Positions 1 to 11,300 of a stretch of 64,000 nt of DNA are shown piece after piece. The position numbers and the translations under genes are program-made. The notes under the pieces are model-generated. The model was given only the letters and a program-made list of their open reading frames with translations. It was not told the DNA's origin and ran no database searches. This DNA comes from Stomoxys calcitrans (lineage: Eukaryota; Arthropoda; Insecta; Diptera; Muscidae), in assembly GCF_963082655.1 (NCBI RefSeq), contig NC_081552.1, forward strand, positions 187,171,082-187,235,081, read 5' to 3'. Every line of letters starts with the position of its first letter. Position 1 is the first letter of the stretch.

Positions 1-188
1 GCTTTATTCCATCAAATGATAGCGTGCTTCTGACAGCGGGACAGACAGACGGGCGAAAATGGCTAAATCGTCTTAGAATGTCAAGACGGTCAAGAATATA
101 TAAACTTTGTTGAGTCTCAGATCAGTATTTCGATGTGTTACAAACGGAATGACGAAATTAGTTTACCCCAATGATATGGTAGAGGGCC
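1..188 (-). repeat. DINE-1/mini-me-like repeat, partial
   Basis: End fragment of the dispersed repeat family that dominates the right half of the window. Visible parts are the GGAC-type core (GACAGACAGACGGGC), the 'tcaagaatatata' TA-rich core, the 'cgatgtgttacaaacggaatgacg' block and a decayed 'atggtagaggg' terminus. It is cut by the window start. Assignment to the mini-me/DINE-1 group rests on the two proto-microsatellite cores. Confidence 0.6.
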
Positions 189-189
189 C

Positions 190-1157
190 AACAAGTAACA
201 GAGTGCTAAGTTCGGCAGGGCCAAATCTTGGGAACCAACCACCATGAATTCTGCTAAAAATTTATACAAAATAAATTTAGTTGAATTGCAAATTTGCCCA
301 TGAACATTCCATTAAGGAACTGGGGCAAACTTCTCACAAATCAATGAGTGCAGTGCGATTCAATTTTAAGCTCAATGATAAGGGACGTCCTTTTTTAGCC
401 GAGTCCGAGCGGCGTGCCGCGGAGTAACTCACAAATGTCGCCAGCATTAGGAGGCGATAACCACCGTTGATATTTTTCTGATGGTGCTGCCAGGATTCGA
501 ATGCAGCCGTTCAGCGTCATAGGCGGACATGCTAACCTAGTTGCTAGTTGAATAATATAATTTTATTCTACATACCAAACTTCTGTCAAAGATTAAAGCT
601 TTTAGGAACCGTACTTGGCACAGTGGTTAGTAGTCATAAGAGAACACTATGTGCAAATTTTCTGCCAAATCAGACAAAAATTGCGGCTTGTAAGGGTTCA
701 AGAAGTGAGATCGGGAGATCGGTTTATATGGGAGCTATATCAGGTTATAGACCGATTTAGACTGTACTTGCCACAATTGTTGAAAGTCATAGCAGAACAC
801 TAAATGAAAATTTTCATTTCGGACAAAAATGCGACTTCCAGGGGCTCAAGAAGTCAAATCGGGAGATCGGTTGATATGGGAGCTATATCTGAATCTGAGC
901 CGATTTGGCCCATTTGCAATCCTCAACGACCTATATCAATACAATGTATCTGTGCAATATTTCAAGCTGCTAGCTTTACGCGTTCGAACTCTATCGTGAT
1001 TTCGACAAACGGACGGACGGACTTGGCTGGATCGACTCAGAACGTCGAGATGATCTAAAATATATATACTTTATGGGGTCTTAAACGAATATTTCGTGGT
1101 GTTACTAACGGATGACTAGATTAGAATACCTCTATCGTATGGTGGTGGCTATAAAAA
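190..1157 (-). repeat. DINE-1/mini-me-like repeat split by a SINE
   Basis: It starts with the family head (CAAGTAACAGAGTGCTAAG and the GC hairpin TTCGGCAGGGCC). It is interrupted by the SINE at 287-544, then continues with about two diverged copies of the 153-bp-type unit ('gatcggtttatatgggagctatatc'). It ends with the GGAC core near 1010, the 'atatatactttatggggtct' block and the terminus 'tatggtggtggctataaaa' near 1157. It has no coding capacity; short frames across it are a by-product of the repeat. Confidence 0.65.
287..544 (-). mobile_element. tRNA-derived SINE with 9-bp target duplication
   Basis: Read on the minus strand, a tRNA-like head begins at 544: GGTTAGCATGTCCGCC resembles box A and the anticodon arm, and ATTCGAATCC resembles box B. 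A unique body follows, ending in 'gggcaaatttgca' at 287. The flanks are an exact 9-bp repeat, TAGTTGAAT, at 278-286 and 545-553, which is the target-site duplication. A second copy with the same head and body lies at about 54074-54362, so this is a dispersed family and not a tRNA gene. The parent tRNA is not assigned. Confidence 0.75.
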
Positions 1158-1209
1158 TGATTATTTATTTTTGTTCATGATTACTCAAAATTGCATGAAT
1201 ATTTATATA

Positions 1210-1411
1210 AAGGGTGATTTTTTTGAGGTTAGGATTTTCATGCATTAGTATTTGACAGATCACGTGGGATTTCAGACATGGTGTCAAAGAGAAAGATGCT
1301 CAGTATGCTTTGACATTTCATCATAAATAGACTTACTAACGAGCAACGCTTGCAAATCATTGAATTTTATTACCAAAATCAGTGTTCGGTTCGACATGTG
1401 TTCATTCACCG
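1210..1411 (+). repeat. Left 202-bp inverted arm of the mariner foldback
   Basis: Matches the reverse complement of 35003-35204 with only two mismatches that I can see (ATAAATAG versus ATGAATAG; GACATGTG versus GAAATGTG). It includes the TIR and the start of the transposase frame (LTNEQRLQIIEFYYQNQ). Confidence 0.9.
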
Positions 1412-1532
1412 TTCAGCGATGAGGCTCATTTCTGGTTGAATGGCTACGTAAATAAGCAAAATTGCCGCATTTGGAGTGAAGAGCAACCAGAAGCCGTTCA
1501 AGAACTGCCCATGCATCCCGAAAAATGCACTG
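1412..1532 (+). pseudogene. Mariner-family transposase core, left fragment
   Basis: In frame it reads FSDEAHFWLNGYVNKQ and then PEAVQELPMHPEK, a highly conserved block of Tc1/mariner transposases that includes the first catalytic aspartate (FSDE). The reading frame continues on the other side of the BEL insertion at 34931. The second and third catalytic acidic residues are absent because the core was deleted before or during formation of the foldback. Non-functional. Confidence 0.85.
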
Positions 1533-1908
1533 TGAATATATGTAGGATGTTGGATCTCTTTGGGGGGTGAAAAAATGGAACTAAAATCACAGCACGACCA
1601 TAAGCAACTGAAGCGAAATAACTTCTTGCAATTAAATCTCGAGGAGAGATGGTCATGCAAGAAGTCGAAGACAATATTGGAGTTACGAATTATCCACAAG
1701 CGGAAAATCTTGGAGGAAAGGAAACTCTTACCAATGTTCTTGTGTTCGAGGTTGAATCCAAAGTGAACATTTTATTTATAATATTCTTAAAGGCTAAGAT
1801 AGGTGATAGTGTAAATATGGCACTTAACGATACATTTGAACGCCCTCTGCATTTCAATCTAATGAGGGTTATAGTTATAAAATCGTATAGGCTTCTTCTA
1901 CGTTAACA
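1533..1908 (-). repeat. BEL 3' LTR
   Basis: 376 bp, TG...CA termini on the minus strand, one substitution relative to 34550-34925. The adjacent internal bases read AAGGGGCCCGGAA before the LTR on the minus strand, a plausible though imperfect polypurine tract. Confidence 0.93.
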
Positions 1909-2066
1909 TTCCGGGCCCCTTGATGGGTACCATCAAATAAGAAATTAATTCATCGAACTTGCATAAAAAATCATAATTCATAATTCGGATTTTTGCGGTA
2001 TTCGAACAGATTAATACATAATGATTATAAAGTTGTTTGCTGGGTATTTCTTTGCTAATGTTTACT
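1909..2066 (-). other. BEL 3' untranslated region
   Basis: 158 bp between the stop of the 3' ORF and the 3' LTR. AT-rich, with the GGGGCCCGGAA tract next to the LTR. Nothing else seen. Confidence 0.5.
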
Positions 2067-2882
2067 TTATGCTGCACAAGTGCCAGATACTAGCCATCCG
2101 AGTGTTGAGTTTTGCGCCATTAAAGATCCCTCGCCGGTGGGTATGACACCGCTGAGTATGAGCTTAGGGTAGATGTCCGCCCCGAGGACTATTGAAATCG
2201 GGTTACTTTTAAGAAAGTCGGGGTCTGCCAGTACCAAGTTAAGAAATTTTTCTTTGAATGCCATTGACAACGTTGAGATGGGTGTTACCATGGAGATTCG
2301 GTTATCAACACGAGCGCACATTGAAATCTTGGTGGTGTTTCCAGAATGAGCCCGAAAAACAATTTGGCACATTTCCGACTCTCCCATGCGGCTGGTCAGT
2401 AAGTGGTGTTTTGTCACAATGGCTTTTGCAATACGGCTTACAGCAGAACCCGTATCGATAAGTGCCCTTACTGGATATAAGCGGTTTTTCCATGCAATTT
2501 TAATGATAGCCGTGGGTAGTACAGTAATTCTTTGATGTGGTAGCATAGCGTGCGTTGACTGAGATGTTGAAGCATGTTCGGAGCGACTGTACTGTTGGGA
2601 ACCGCGGTGGTGTAAAAGAGTATGGTGTTGGCGCTTGCATATATGACATCCAGAGCGGCTTAAGCATTTACCTCGTGAGTGTTTATGAGCCAGACAATTA
2701 AGGCAATATTTGAAACGGTGGACGACTTTCCTCCGCTGATGGACATCCATATTGAGAAATCTGCTGCAACTACGTAAGGGATGAACTCTTTTACACACGT
2801 GGCATCGGTAGATTTTTTTTGGTTTCATTGGATCTTCTGGGGTGATGGAACGGTTTTGAATTATTCTTGGCATGCTGTACAT
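2067..2882 (-). CDS. BEL 3' ORF: zinc knuckles plus second aspartic-protease-like domain
   Basis: Begins right after pol. The frame is open from 2933 and overlaps the pol stop; the first ATG is at 2880-2882. The encoded protein of about 271 aa has a Cys/His block (CHVCKRVHPLRSC, CLNCLAHKHSRGKC, CHICKRQHHTLLHH). A pepsin-fold-like region follows with ALIDTGSAVS near 2455 and VLGADIYPKLILSG near 2180, ending in GWLVSG. This repeats the layout of the zinc-knuckle/DUF1758 region upstream of RT in the same element, but is clearly diverged from it. The D-T-G triad is intact. The position is where env lies in env-bearing BEL elements; I see no signal peptide or membrane anchor typical of an envelope, although the upstream non-ATG stretch (YIYIFVFVYLTILIL) is hydrophobic and would form a membrane segment if translated. 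The function is unknown: a second protease, a trans-acting nucleocapsid, or a decoy. Confidence 0.75.
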   Translation of the reverse strand: MYSMPRIIQNRSITPEDPMKPKKIYRCHVCKRVHPLRSCSRFLNMDVHQRRKVVHRFKYCLNCLAHKHSRGKCLSRSGCHICKRQHHTLLHHRGSQQYSRSEHASTSQSTHAMLPHQRITVLPTAIIKIAWKNRLYPVRALIDTGSAVSRIAKAIVTKHHLLTSRMGESEMCQIVFRAHSGNTTKISMCARVDNRISMVTPISTLSMAFKEKFLNLVLADPDFLKSNPISIVLGADIYPKLILSGVIPTGEGSLMAQNSTLGWLVSGTCAA

Positions 2883-2929
2883 AAGTATTAAAATCGTAAG
2901 ATAAACAAAAACAAATATGTATATATAGA

Positions 2930-5198
2930 TCACTCAGTGGGAAGCAAAACCAGTTTAACGATTGGACGGGTGACTGTTCCCTTCTGCGTATAAATATCTG
3001 CGACTCGAGTTCTATTATCTTTCCCTGGGTAAAGATGGATTACTCTACCTAATCTCCACTCATTTGGAGGCTGGTTTTCTTCCTTAATAATGACTACTGA
3101 GTCTATTTTAATTTCCTTTTTAGGATGCTGCCACTTATAGCGCTTGTGTAATTCTTTTAAATACTCCATTTTCCAGCGTTGGCAGAAATGGTGTTGCTGA
3201 ACCTTAACGCGTTGCCATCGATTAACAACCGATTCTGGGTCTATGTCAAAGGTAGGCTCCGGTAATGCAAGAATCGGACCCCCGGTCAGAAAATGTCCTG
3301 GAGTAAGAGGGTTAAGATCCGTGGAGTCTTCGGACATGGTGGAAATTGGTCGTGAGTTAAGACACGCTTCGATTTTTGAAAGAAGTGTGGAAAACTCTTC
3401 GAAGGTGTAGTTAAAGTTATGTGAGACCCTTTTGAAGTGGGTCTTGAAACTTTTCACTCCAGCTTCCCAAAGACCTCCCATATGGGGGGCTCCAGGAGGG
3501 ATAAAGTGCCAGGACAGATTTTGGTGCACATATTTGGATTGGACGTTGGATTTGGCAGCTACTAAGAACTGTTTTTCAATTTGTTTGGATGCACCTTGAA
3601 AGTTGGTTCCATTATCGGAATAAACGTGCAAAGGGCACCCTCGTCTTGAAATGAACCGATCAAAGGCGGCAAGGAAGGCGTCAGTGGATAAGGAAGATAC
3701 TGCTTCCAAATGAATCGCTTTCGTTGCGAAGCAAACAAAAACGCAGGTGTAACCTTTCGTTGTTTTGACTCCTCTCCCGCTGAAACTTCTAATATCGAAG
3801 GGCCCAGCAAAATCGATGCCCGTACAGTGAAACGGTCGCCGAAGCAGGGTCCTTTCTGGGGGTAGAGCGGCCATAAGCTGAGTTTGGACTTTCTTCTTGT
3901 GGACAATACATTCTTTGCATTTATGAATAAGGCTCTTTATTAAATTTTTTAGTTTTGGTATCCAATATTGAAGGCGAATTAAATTTAGCACTAGCTGATT
4001 GCCCCCGTGCAAGGAGATTTTGTGGGTAAAACAAACCAGTAAACGGCTGAACTGGCAATTGTATGGCAATATAATTGGATACCTTTCATCATAGCTTAAA
4101 GACGGCGAATAAGCGAGCCGGCCGAATGCCCTTATTATCCCGTCTTTGTCCAAGAAAGGATTGAGGCTAATAATCTTGCATGTCTTAGGAATGTCTACCT
4201 TTTTCTCTATAGCCTTAAAAATCTCAGGAAAGTGTCTGGTTTGAGCTAAGGTTATAAGACGTCTTTTCACATGAGTCACTTCTGAGGCAGTCAAAAGTGT
4301 TGAAGTAAATTGTTTGCACTGCCGGTGATTTGGATGTGTCCGATGGAAAAAACGAAAAATGTAACAGAGAACCTGAATTGCCCTATTAAAAGAGGAAAAA
4401 CGTTCCAGAAGATCAGGTTCTTCTGGCAGTATGGAAATATGGGCAGCTATTGGTTTCTGTTCCAGTTGTGTATCCATGGCGGTATCTGAAGTTACGGGCC
4501 AAAATTCTGGCGATAACTGCAGCCATTGCGGTCCATTCCACTAAAGGTTGCAGGCGACTAGATCTTCGGGGTAGACTCCCCTACTAACTAAATCTGCTGG
4601 ATTCGATTCAGACTCAACGTGGAACCAATTGTCGATTCCAACTAGTTCGGTAATTGTAGATACTCGGTTCGCTACAAACACTTTCCAATAACATGAAGGC
4701 TTTCGAAGCCATGCCAGGACTATAGTAGAGTCTGTCCACTTGTATATTTCATAGCTTGGAAGGTGCATGGATGGAATGACAGAATCAACTAACTCAGCTA
4801 AAAGTGTGGCTCCGCAGAGTTCCAGACGGGGTATGGAAAGCGTATTGACTGGAGCAACTTTGGACTTGGAGGTTAATAGTGCTACATAAACGGAGTCGTC
4901 CTCCAGAAGAATTCTGGTGTATATCACTGTCGCATATGCATTCTCCGATGCATCGCAGAAGGCATGGAACTGAACATGACAGGAAGGGGAATATGAGAGC
5001 CATCTCGGTAATTGAATGGTGTCTATCAATGAATAACTGCTAAGGAAACGTTTCCAGTCATGCAGGCAATCGGAATTAATGGATTCGTCCCAACCAACAT
5101 TAGACAACCAAATTTTTCGCATGAGTATCTTGGTCAGGACTATAATGGGGGCTAGCCAGCCTGCTGGATCGAAGATTTTAGAAATCTCCGATAACACT
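2930..5198 (-). pseudogene. BEL pol, 3' part (A17-type region, RNase H, integrase), with amber codon
   Basis: Continues the RT frame after Gypsy-A: LSEISKIFDPAGWLAP is the classic BEL post-RT motif. RNase H follows (FHAFCDASENAY, TLSIPRLELCGATLLAEL, ESNPADLVSRG). A TAG at 4541-4543 falls where relatives have Trp (the L-W-W-x-G-P block reads L-stop-W-N-G-P), and the same frame continues to 2930. Integrase has the zinc-binding region (HGGNQLVLNLIR, HKCKECIVHKK) and the DDE triad (GIDFAGPF, YSDNGTNFQG, GLWEAGVK). A DUF5641-type C-terminus ends at TGA 2930-2932. Two breaks, the Gypsy-A insertion and one nonsense change, make it non-functional. Confidence 0.9.
4541..4543 (-). other. In-frame TAG in BEL pol
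   Basis: Single-codon interruption between RNase H and integrase; the frame is open on both sides. One G-to-A change of TGG (Trp) would explain it. Confidence 0.8.
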
Positions 5199-6257
5199 TG
5201 TAATGTACACGAACGAAATTCGATTAGAATGCATATTCTGAAAAAATATCGTGGCATTCAGGGACTTGGGAAGAGGTAGGACTATGGGAGCCTTTTATAT
5301 CCTAGCTTCAGTCGGGTGGGGGGTTCGTGTCCTTCTCATACCCAAACCATGTTCTCATTACATCCTTATTATAGACTCCCCTGTTTATTTAATAAATGAA
5401 ATCAAAACCAAAATGGACCAGAAAGATAAATTACATAAAAAAATACCCCACAAAACAAAATACCAAGATTTTATTATATAAGTGACTGACATTAGTCGTT
5501 GCCTGATTTAGTTGTATACTCTCCGATGATGTTGAGAGTATATGCCTCAGAACCCACGCCTACCTATATTCTACTGGCATTATAACATCATAGTAGAAAC
5601 CCTGTAACCTGATCACTCCAGATCAGCTAACCCATTTTTTGCAAGAATACGTCTAGGAGATTTAGAATTTCATCATAAATTGATTATAATTACTTTTTTT
5701 TATTTAAGACATATTACATATATAATAAATTCATAAAAAAAAACTGATAGATTAACTTAAATTTTAGAAAAATAATATTATGCCTACCCAATGTATTCAC
5801 CAATATAATACATAAATTTAATGTTTGCGCTTTGAAAATATTTCATGACGACAAAGCAAATTGATATAAATTTAATTTAGATAAGAAAACTTTCAAATAC
5901 ATAATTCAATAATATGACCCACCATGGGTTAATTTAACATTTATCAATCGAAAGGTACGGTTCAAAGTTATGAATGAATGTATGTAGGCAAACGAATAGG
6001 AAAAAAACAATCTCACTGAGATATCATAAAGACATTGGGTGATTGCATTGCAGTGGAAAAAAAAAAACATCAAATAGATAGACTCAACACATTACAAGAG
6101 CAAGAGCAACAAAAAACCAGTTGGCTCTTTATAGCAAGAGAAATGAATATGTAAATCAATGCAATCGCCCACGCATTACGAAATCTCTGTAAATAAGAGA
6201 GCAAAGCAAAACAAAATTGAAAGAAAGAATAAAATAAAGAGTTTTATTTTTGTGGTT

Positions 6258-6300
6258 TTTGCTTACCCCCTTACTCCGGTCATGATGAAGGCCTCCAAAC
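6258..6300 (-). promoter_or_regulatory. Possible sense 5' splice site in Gypsy-A LTR
   Basis: The minus strand reads GGAGGCCTTCATCATGACC and then GGGGTAAGC. Gypsy-B has the same GGAGGCCTTC block followed by TTGGTGGTAAGT at 12589-12635. The shared block next to a donor-like sequence suggests a transcribed leader exon in the LTR. The copy in the other Gypsy-A LTR is near 27944-27986. Confidence 0.35.
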
Positions 6301-7834
6301 ACAAACTGGATCAGGTGATGTTTTCTCTTCTTAGTGAGAGACTTGTAGAGAGCTAGCTGTGAGAGTAGGAATTAAATTTGGTTTTGCTTTTTGATATGCT
6401 ACTAGAACTTCATTATAATTTCTTTGATAGAAAATTTAAAAGATTTTACGATCGAATCTTATAGGTATCCATGGATACATGTAGGGGAAGTATACCCTAC
6501 CAAAACCTTTTGGTTACCTCTACAAATTGATTTATGTTTTTTTTTCTTGTTTAATCAAAACGCAACAATAACAAAAATATAAATTGGAATTTAAAGATTT
6601 TAACAAAAAAAAAATATTAGACAAAGCAAATGAAAATCTTGGTTTCATTCGCATGCACTGCGAATATCATGAGGGTTCAGTTTAAAGTGTTTTAACACAA
6701 TTTCTTTAGTTAATTAATAAGAGCTTTGTGGGCAAACCCCATATCTCTCTTTAAATGCGAACAAATTTTATGTAGCGATCTTGTTTAAGCAAATGTAAAT
6801 GTTTTCACATAAATCCCAATAAAGCACTTTGGGTTGGTTGTTTCACAAAGGGGGCACTTTTGCTGGTACTTGAATATCTGCTTGGTTCGCTGGAACGTCC
6901 AGGCTGTCAGTAAGCTTTGGAAGGCACCTCTGGACATATAATGGGGTCGCTACAGCAAAAAGCTGCTATCAGGGTGTAATGTCCCCAGCCTTCAATTACA
7001 GGGACGAGGGTCTGCCAAGTTGGAGCGGATTCCAAGAAAATCTTGCCAGGAGAGGAAACCCGATACAAACGCGTAGGTGCAATTTGGTCACTTCCTCTAG
7101 GAAACGCTCAATAAATCGCCCTCTATCACTGCAATATTTGGTGGTATATTCACAAAACCAGCGTTTGAAAGGCTTGTACTTTCCGATAAAAATGTACCAC
7201 GTTTTGCCTGTCAATCGAAGGTTTTTATTGTCATTAAAATTAATGAAAAAACATTAATAGATTTCATGATGAAACTCACCGCTGGAAAATTTAATTCTAG
7301 GTATGGACCGATGGCTAGGAAAAATTAAATTATTTCCAAAGAAATTTAATGTCTTTCCACTTCGAAGGTTAGAACAAGAAGGAAGTTGCAATGTTCAGCT
7401 GGGGATATTCCTACCTAATATTGGCGTAGGAAGCGATATGTAGAAAATAAAATGTCAAATCTGCTAGACTGTTGTCTAAATGCAGAAATCGATATTTTGT
7501 TACCAATTTTGGTACGATTTTTCATATAATTGCTTCATAGCAGAAAAAGTAAATTACACTGCCGCCTTTAAAATCATTGCCCTTTTAATACGATAAACGT
7601 CATTATTTTGTTTTATCTAACCCGAATTATATATAATTATTCAATCAAAATTTAAATCGAAATTGGCAATGCAATCTCAACAAGAACCTCACCACTATGG
7701 GTACTGTACAAACCAGTTGAATGACGTCAAAGGGAGTCAATAAAATGGATTGACAGTGATCAAAACAGAACAAAATAAAAACATTGTCATGAGGCCTAAC
7801 TGGACACATCGCAATAAAAAGAATTGACACCAAC

Positions 7835-8092
7835 AAAAAAAAAAAGAAGGTTCGCCGTATGTTCTGGTGAGTTTTAAGTCTATTTTAGATCGTTATTGAA
7901 ATTTGTCCATTTCAATTGTTTTCAGAGGCGTGCCACGGATAAAGGCTTGTGAATATGAAGTTAATGGACATAGAAATGTATCATTTCCCAACATATTAAG
8001 TTGGCCTGACTTTGGTAAGTATATTTTCTCTTCGTTTAAAAAGGAAACTAATGACCCATAATAATTCACAGGTTCTAAGAGGAGAAAATAAA
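7835..8092 (+). pseudogene. Intron-containing gene fragment inside Gypsy-A LTR (antisense)
   Basis: On the plus strand, opposite to the element, two short fly-type introns fit: GTGAGT...TTTTCAG (7867-7925 or -7927, about 60 nt) and GTAAGT...TTCACAG (8015-8071, 57 nt). The middle exon is open and reads GVPRIKACEYEVNGHRNVSF and then PNILSWPDF. After the second intron it continues GSKRRK and stops (TAA 8089-8091), overlapping an AATAAA. With the first acceptor at 7927 the frame continues upstream as RRFAVCSG. No start codon is seen; the 5' end fades into an A-run. I do not recognise the protein. Antisense orientation would explain retention of introns in a retrotransposon. Confidence 0.45.
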
Positions 8093-8357
8093 GCTAAAAT
8101 TATAAAATGGAATGCCAAAATTCTAAATTGAAGCAGAATTCAACCAAATAAATGGAATAACTTGGGTCCAGCTTTTAATTAATGTCACCAAAAGTTAAAT
8201 GGAAATTTTTACAATAAAAGTGCGGTGGCAAAAAAAAATTCATGCAAATGTGTGTGCTAATTTCCTTATGTCATTGAAAGTTCTGAGAAAACGTCCACTA
8301 CAAACCTGATAATTCATGACAGCCTGGAAATGAATTAGACGGAACCAGGACGTCAGA

Positions 8358-11300
8358 TCAGGTCCTTATGTCCTTAGCGTGGTAAGTTCCTGTATGTCCA
8401 CCATCGTCGTCTTCCAAGACGTAATAGTGGTTGCCTAACTTTTCCCTCACCTTGGCCTTGATAAACACAGGAGACAATTTTGCGTTGAAACTTTTCTCAA
8501 AATTGCTTTGAGCAAAATTTCGACGGAATACAGTCTGTCCAACGTCAAACACCCTGGGTCTTGTTCGAAGATTGTACGCACCCTGATTCTTCTCGTAGGC
8601 CTCCTTAATGTGCCTGCGCAAATCTTGGCGGATAATCTGAAGTTGGTCATCCCGGTGGAGTTTCATATTGGGTTCGTCCAACAGACTCAGCTTCCTCATC
8701 AGCTCGTACGACGATGCGTGGGTAACCATATCGAACCCGTAAAGGGCGTGATAGGGGGAACATTTGATCGACTGGTGGAAAGTGTTACGTAGGGCACAAC
8801 TAATGGCGGTCAAGTTCAGATCCCATTGTTTGTGATCTTTCTTAAGATACGCTCGAATTCCTGCAATCAGTGAACGATTTACACGCTCAGAGGCATTCGA
8901 TTGAGGTGAGTATAATGCGGTGTAAATATGCCTTATCCCAAAAGACGTAAAAAAGGCGTTGAGTTCGTTCGAACGGAACTGACTTCCGTTGTCACTCACT
9001 ATAATTTCGGGGACACCATAGACATGGAATATGTGTTTCTGCAGATAGTCCTGGATGGCAGAGGCTGTAAATTTGCGCAAGGGACAAATCCAATGGAACT
9101 TGGATAAATGATCCAAAACGATCAACAGCCCTATATGTCCTGACTTGCTTCTAGGATATGGACCTAAAATGTCAATATAGAGGCGCTGGAATGGACGAGA
9201 TGTTTGGACTAAACTACCCATTGGAGGTTTCAACACAACGTTCGGGGCTTTCGTCGTCTTACAGGTTTCGCAGTTACGAATATAGTCGCGGACATCACGT
9301 ACCATACCAGGCCAATAAAATGTCCGTCTTAGCAATTCAAGGGTTTTGGCCATTCCGCCGTGTGCAGCCACGGGTACATCATGGGCCCTTGCGATAGTGT
9401 CAGCCTGAAGCTTTGATGGAACCCAAAGTTTCCAGGACTGATTTTCTTGGGCCTCATCCCCTGAATAATGTTCTGTACGAAAGTACACAAACCTATCCAT
9501 AACAGTTATATCAGGATACTTCTCTTCTTCTTGCCTCACACGTCTCTTCAAGTCTTGATATTCCTCGTCGTCATCAAAATGTGGAGATGCTAGGTCAATG
9601 CCAGGTTCAGTGATCTCCAGAGCACAGACTTCCTCTTCGGGAATGCGGGACAAGGCGTCGGGGACCACATGATCACTCCCCTTTCTATGACTGATGGAAA
9701 ACTTATAAGGCTGAAGTTTGAACACCCAGCGGGCCAGCCGTCCGCTCAAGTCGGGCTGCCTCATTAGCCATAACAAACTGGAGTGGTCAGTGACCACCTC
9801 GAATTCCTGCAGTTCCAAATAGCATCGGAACTTTTTAATTGCTTCTATGGCCGCTAAACATTCTCTTTCCGTAACACTATAGTTACGTTGAGAAGTGTTT
9901 AGTTTGCGGCTCATAAAAGCAATTGGCCTTTCATTGCCATCCTCGTCATGCTGCACCAAGACTGCGCCAATCCCGAAGTCACTCGCATCGCAATGAAGAT
10001 AAAATTTCTTCGAGAAATCGGGGTTGGTCAGCACTGGGGCTGAAGTCAACAAGGTTTTCACCCTATCAAATGCAACCTGCGCCTCTGGGGTCCATTGGAA
10101 CTTCTTTTTCGTCGAAAGCACCTCGGTGATAGCAAACGTCTCTGATGAGAAGTTCTGTAAAAATCGGCGATACCAGCCAGCTAAGCCGAGAAACCCGCGA
10201 ACTTGTTTCAAGTTCCTTGGTACTGGCCAATTCATAATTGCAGAAATCTTCTCAGGATCCGTGGTAATACCACCATTACCAATAATGTATCCCAAGTAAT
10301 TCACGCTTGTAACGCAGAATTTACTCTTGGATATATTAAGAGTGAGGTTGGCCTTGCGGAATTGAAAAGATATGCGCTTGAGGACCTCCAGATGTGCCGC
10401 AAAATCTTCGGATACTATAATCAGGTCATCCAAGTAACCGAAAACTGAATGTCGAAGGTCTGGTGGAATAAGTTCGTCCATCAAGCGACACATCGTCTGT
10501 GGGGCATTGCACAGCCCAAAAGGCATAACTACAAATTGATATAGCGGCCTTCCTGGGACTGTGAATGCCGTCAACGCTTTCGACTCGTCGTCCAAACCAA
10601 CCTGCCAGAATGCATCTTTCAGGTCCAGTTTCGAAATTATATTGGCCTTAGGAAGCCTGGACAGAATTCCCTCGACATTGGGAAGTGGGTAGGCGTCTTT
10701 CCTTGTCACGGCGTTCAGCCTACGAGCATCCAAGCAAAGTCGAACTTTGTTTGGCTTTACCACAAGTCTCATAGGAGAACTCCAAGCACTTGTGGATGGC
10801 TCAATAACGCCTAACTCCAGCATCCTGTCTATCTCCGTGAACATCAACCGTTCTACTGCGGGTGAAACCGGGTAAAATCGTTGCTTTATGGGTGCCGCAT
10901 TGCCTACATCGATAGAATGTTTTATTAAGTCTGTTCTCCCTAGACCTTGTACTTCGAAATTGGGAAACAACTTAATAACAGCATCTAGCTGTTGTCTCTC
11001 ATGGGCCGACAATCGAAAAAATATATCATTCGATGAGTCCTTAACCTCCTCGTCACTTGAAATATCGACGGCCGACAGATTTGGGGAACTTGGGCCATTA
11101 TCATTCAAAGCGATAATGTCAGACGTACAAATCAAGTTTCGAATAAGATCGAAAGATTTCCAAAAATCGATACCGAGGATCAGATTTTGGGTAATAGATG
11201 GAATTATTAAAAATCTAAGGCATCTGGTGCTACCTCTAAATGTCACCTCTACGTCGATCCACCCTAACACATTTTGGGTACTACCATCTGCTGTTCTAGC

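Larger units (their letters stand above)
5199..8302 (-). repeat. Gypsy-A 3' LTR (3104 bp)
   Basis: Appears identical to 26885-29987 in the parts I compared, apart from one base in an A-run near 7835 (11 versus 10 A). Unusually long for Ty3/Gypsy. It contains gene-like material on the plus strand near 7835-8092 and a possible sense splice donor near 6262. Confidence 0.93.

Noticed and set aside
6996..7214. 72-codon minus-strand frame in the Gypsy-A LTR (WYIFIGKYKPFKRWF)
   Set aside because: Follows an acceptor-like GACAG and might be an exon, but it lacks a start, a partner exon and any recognised homology.
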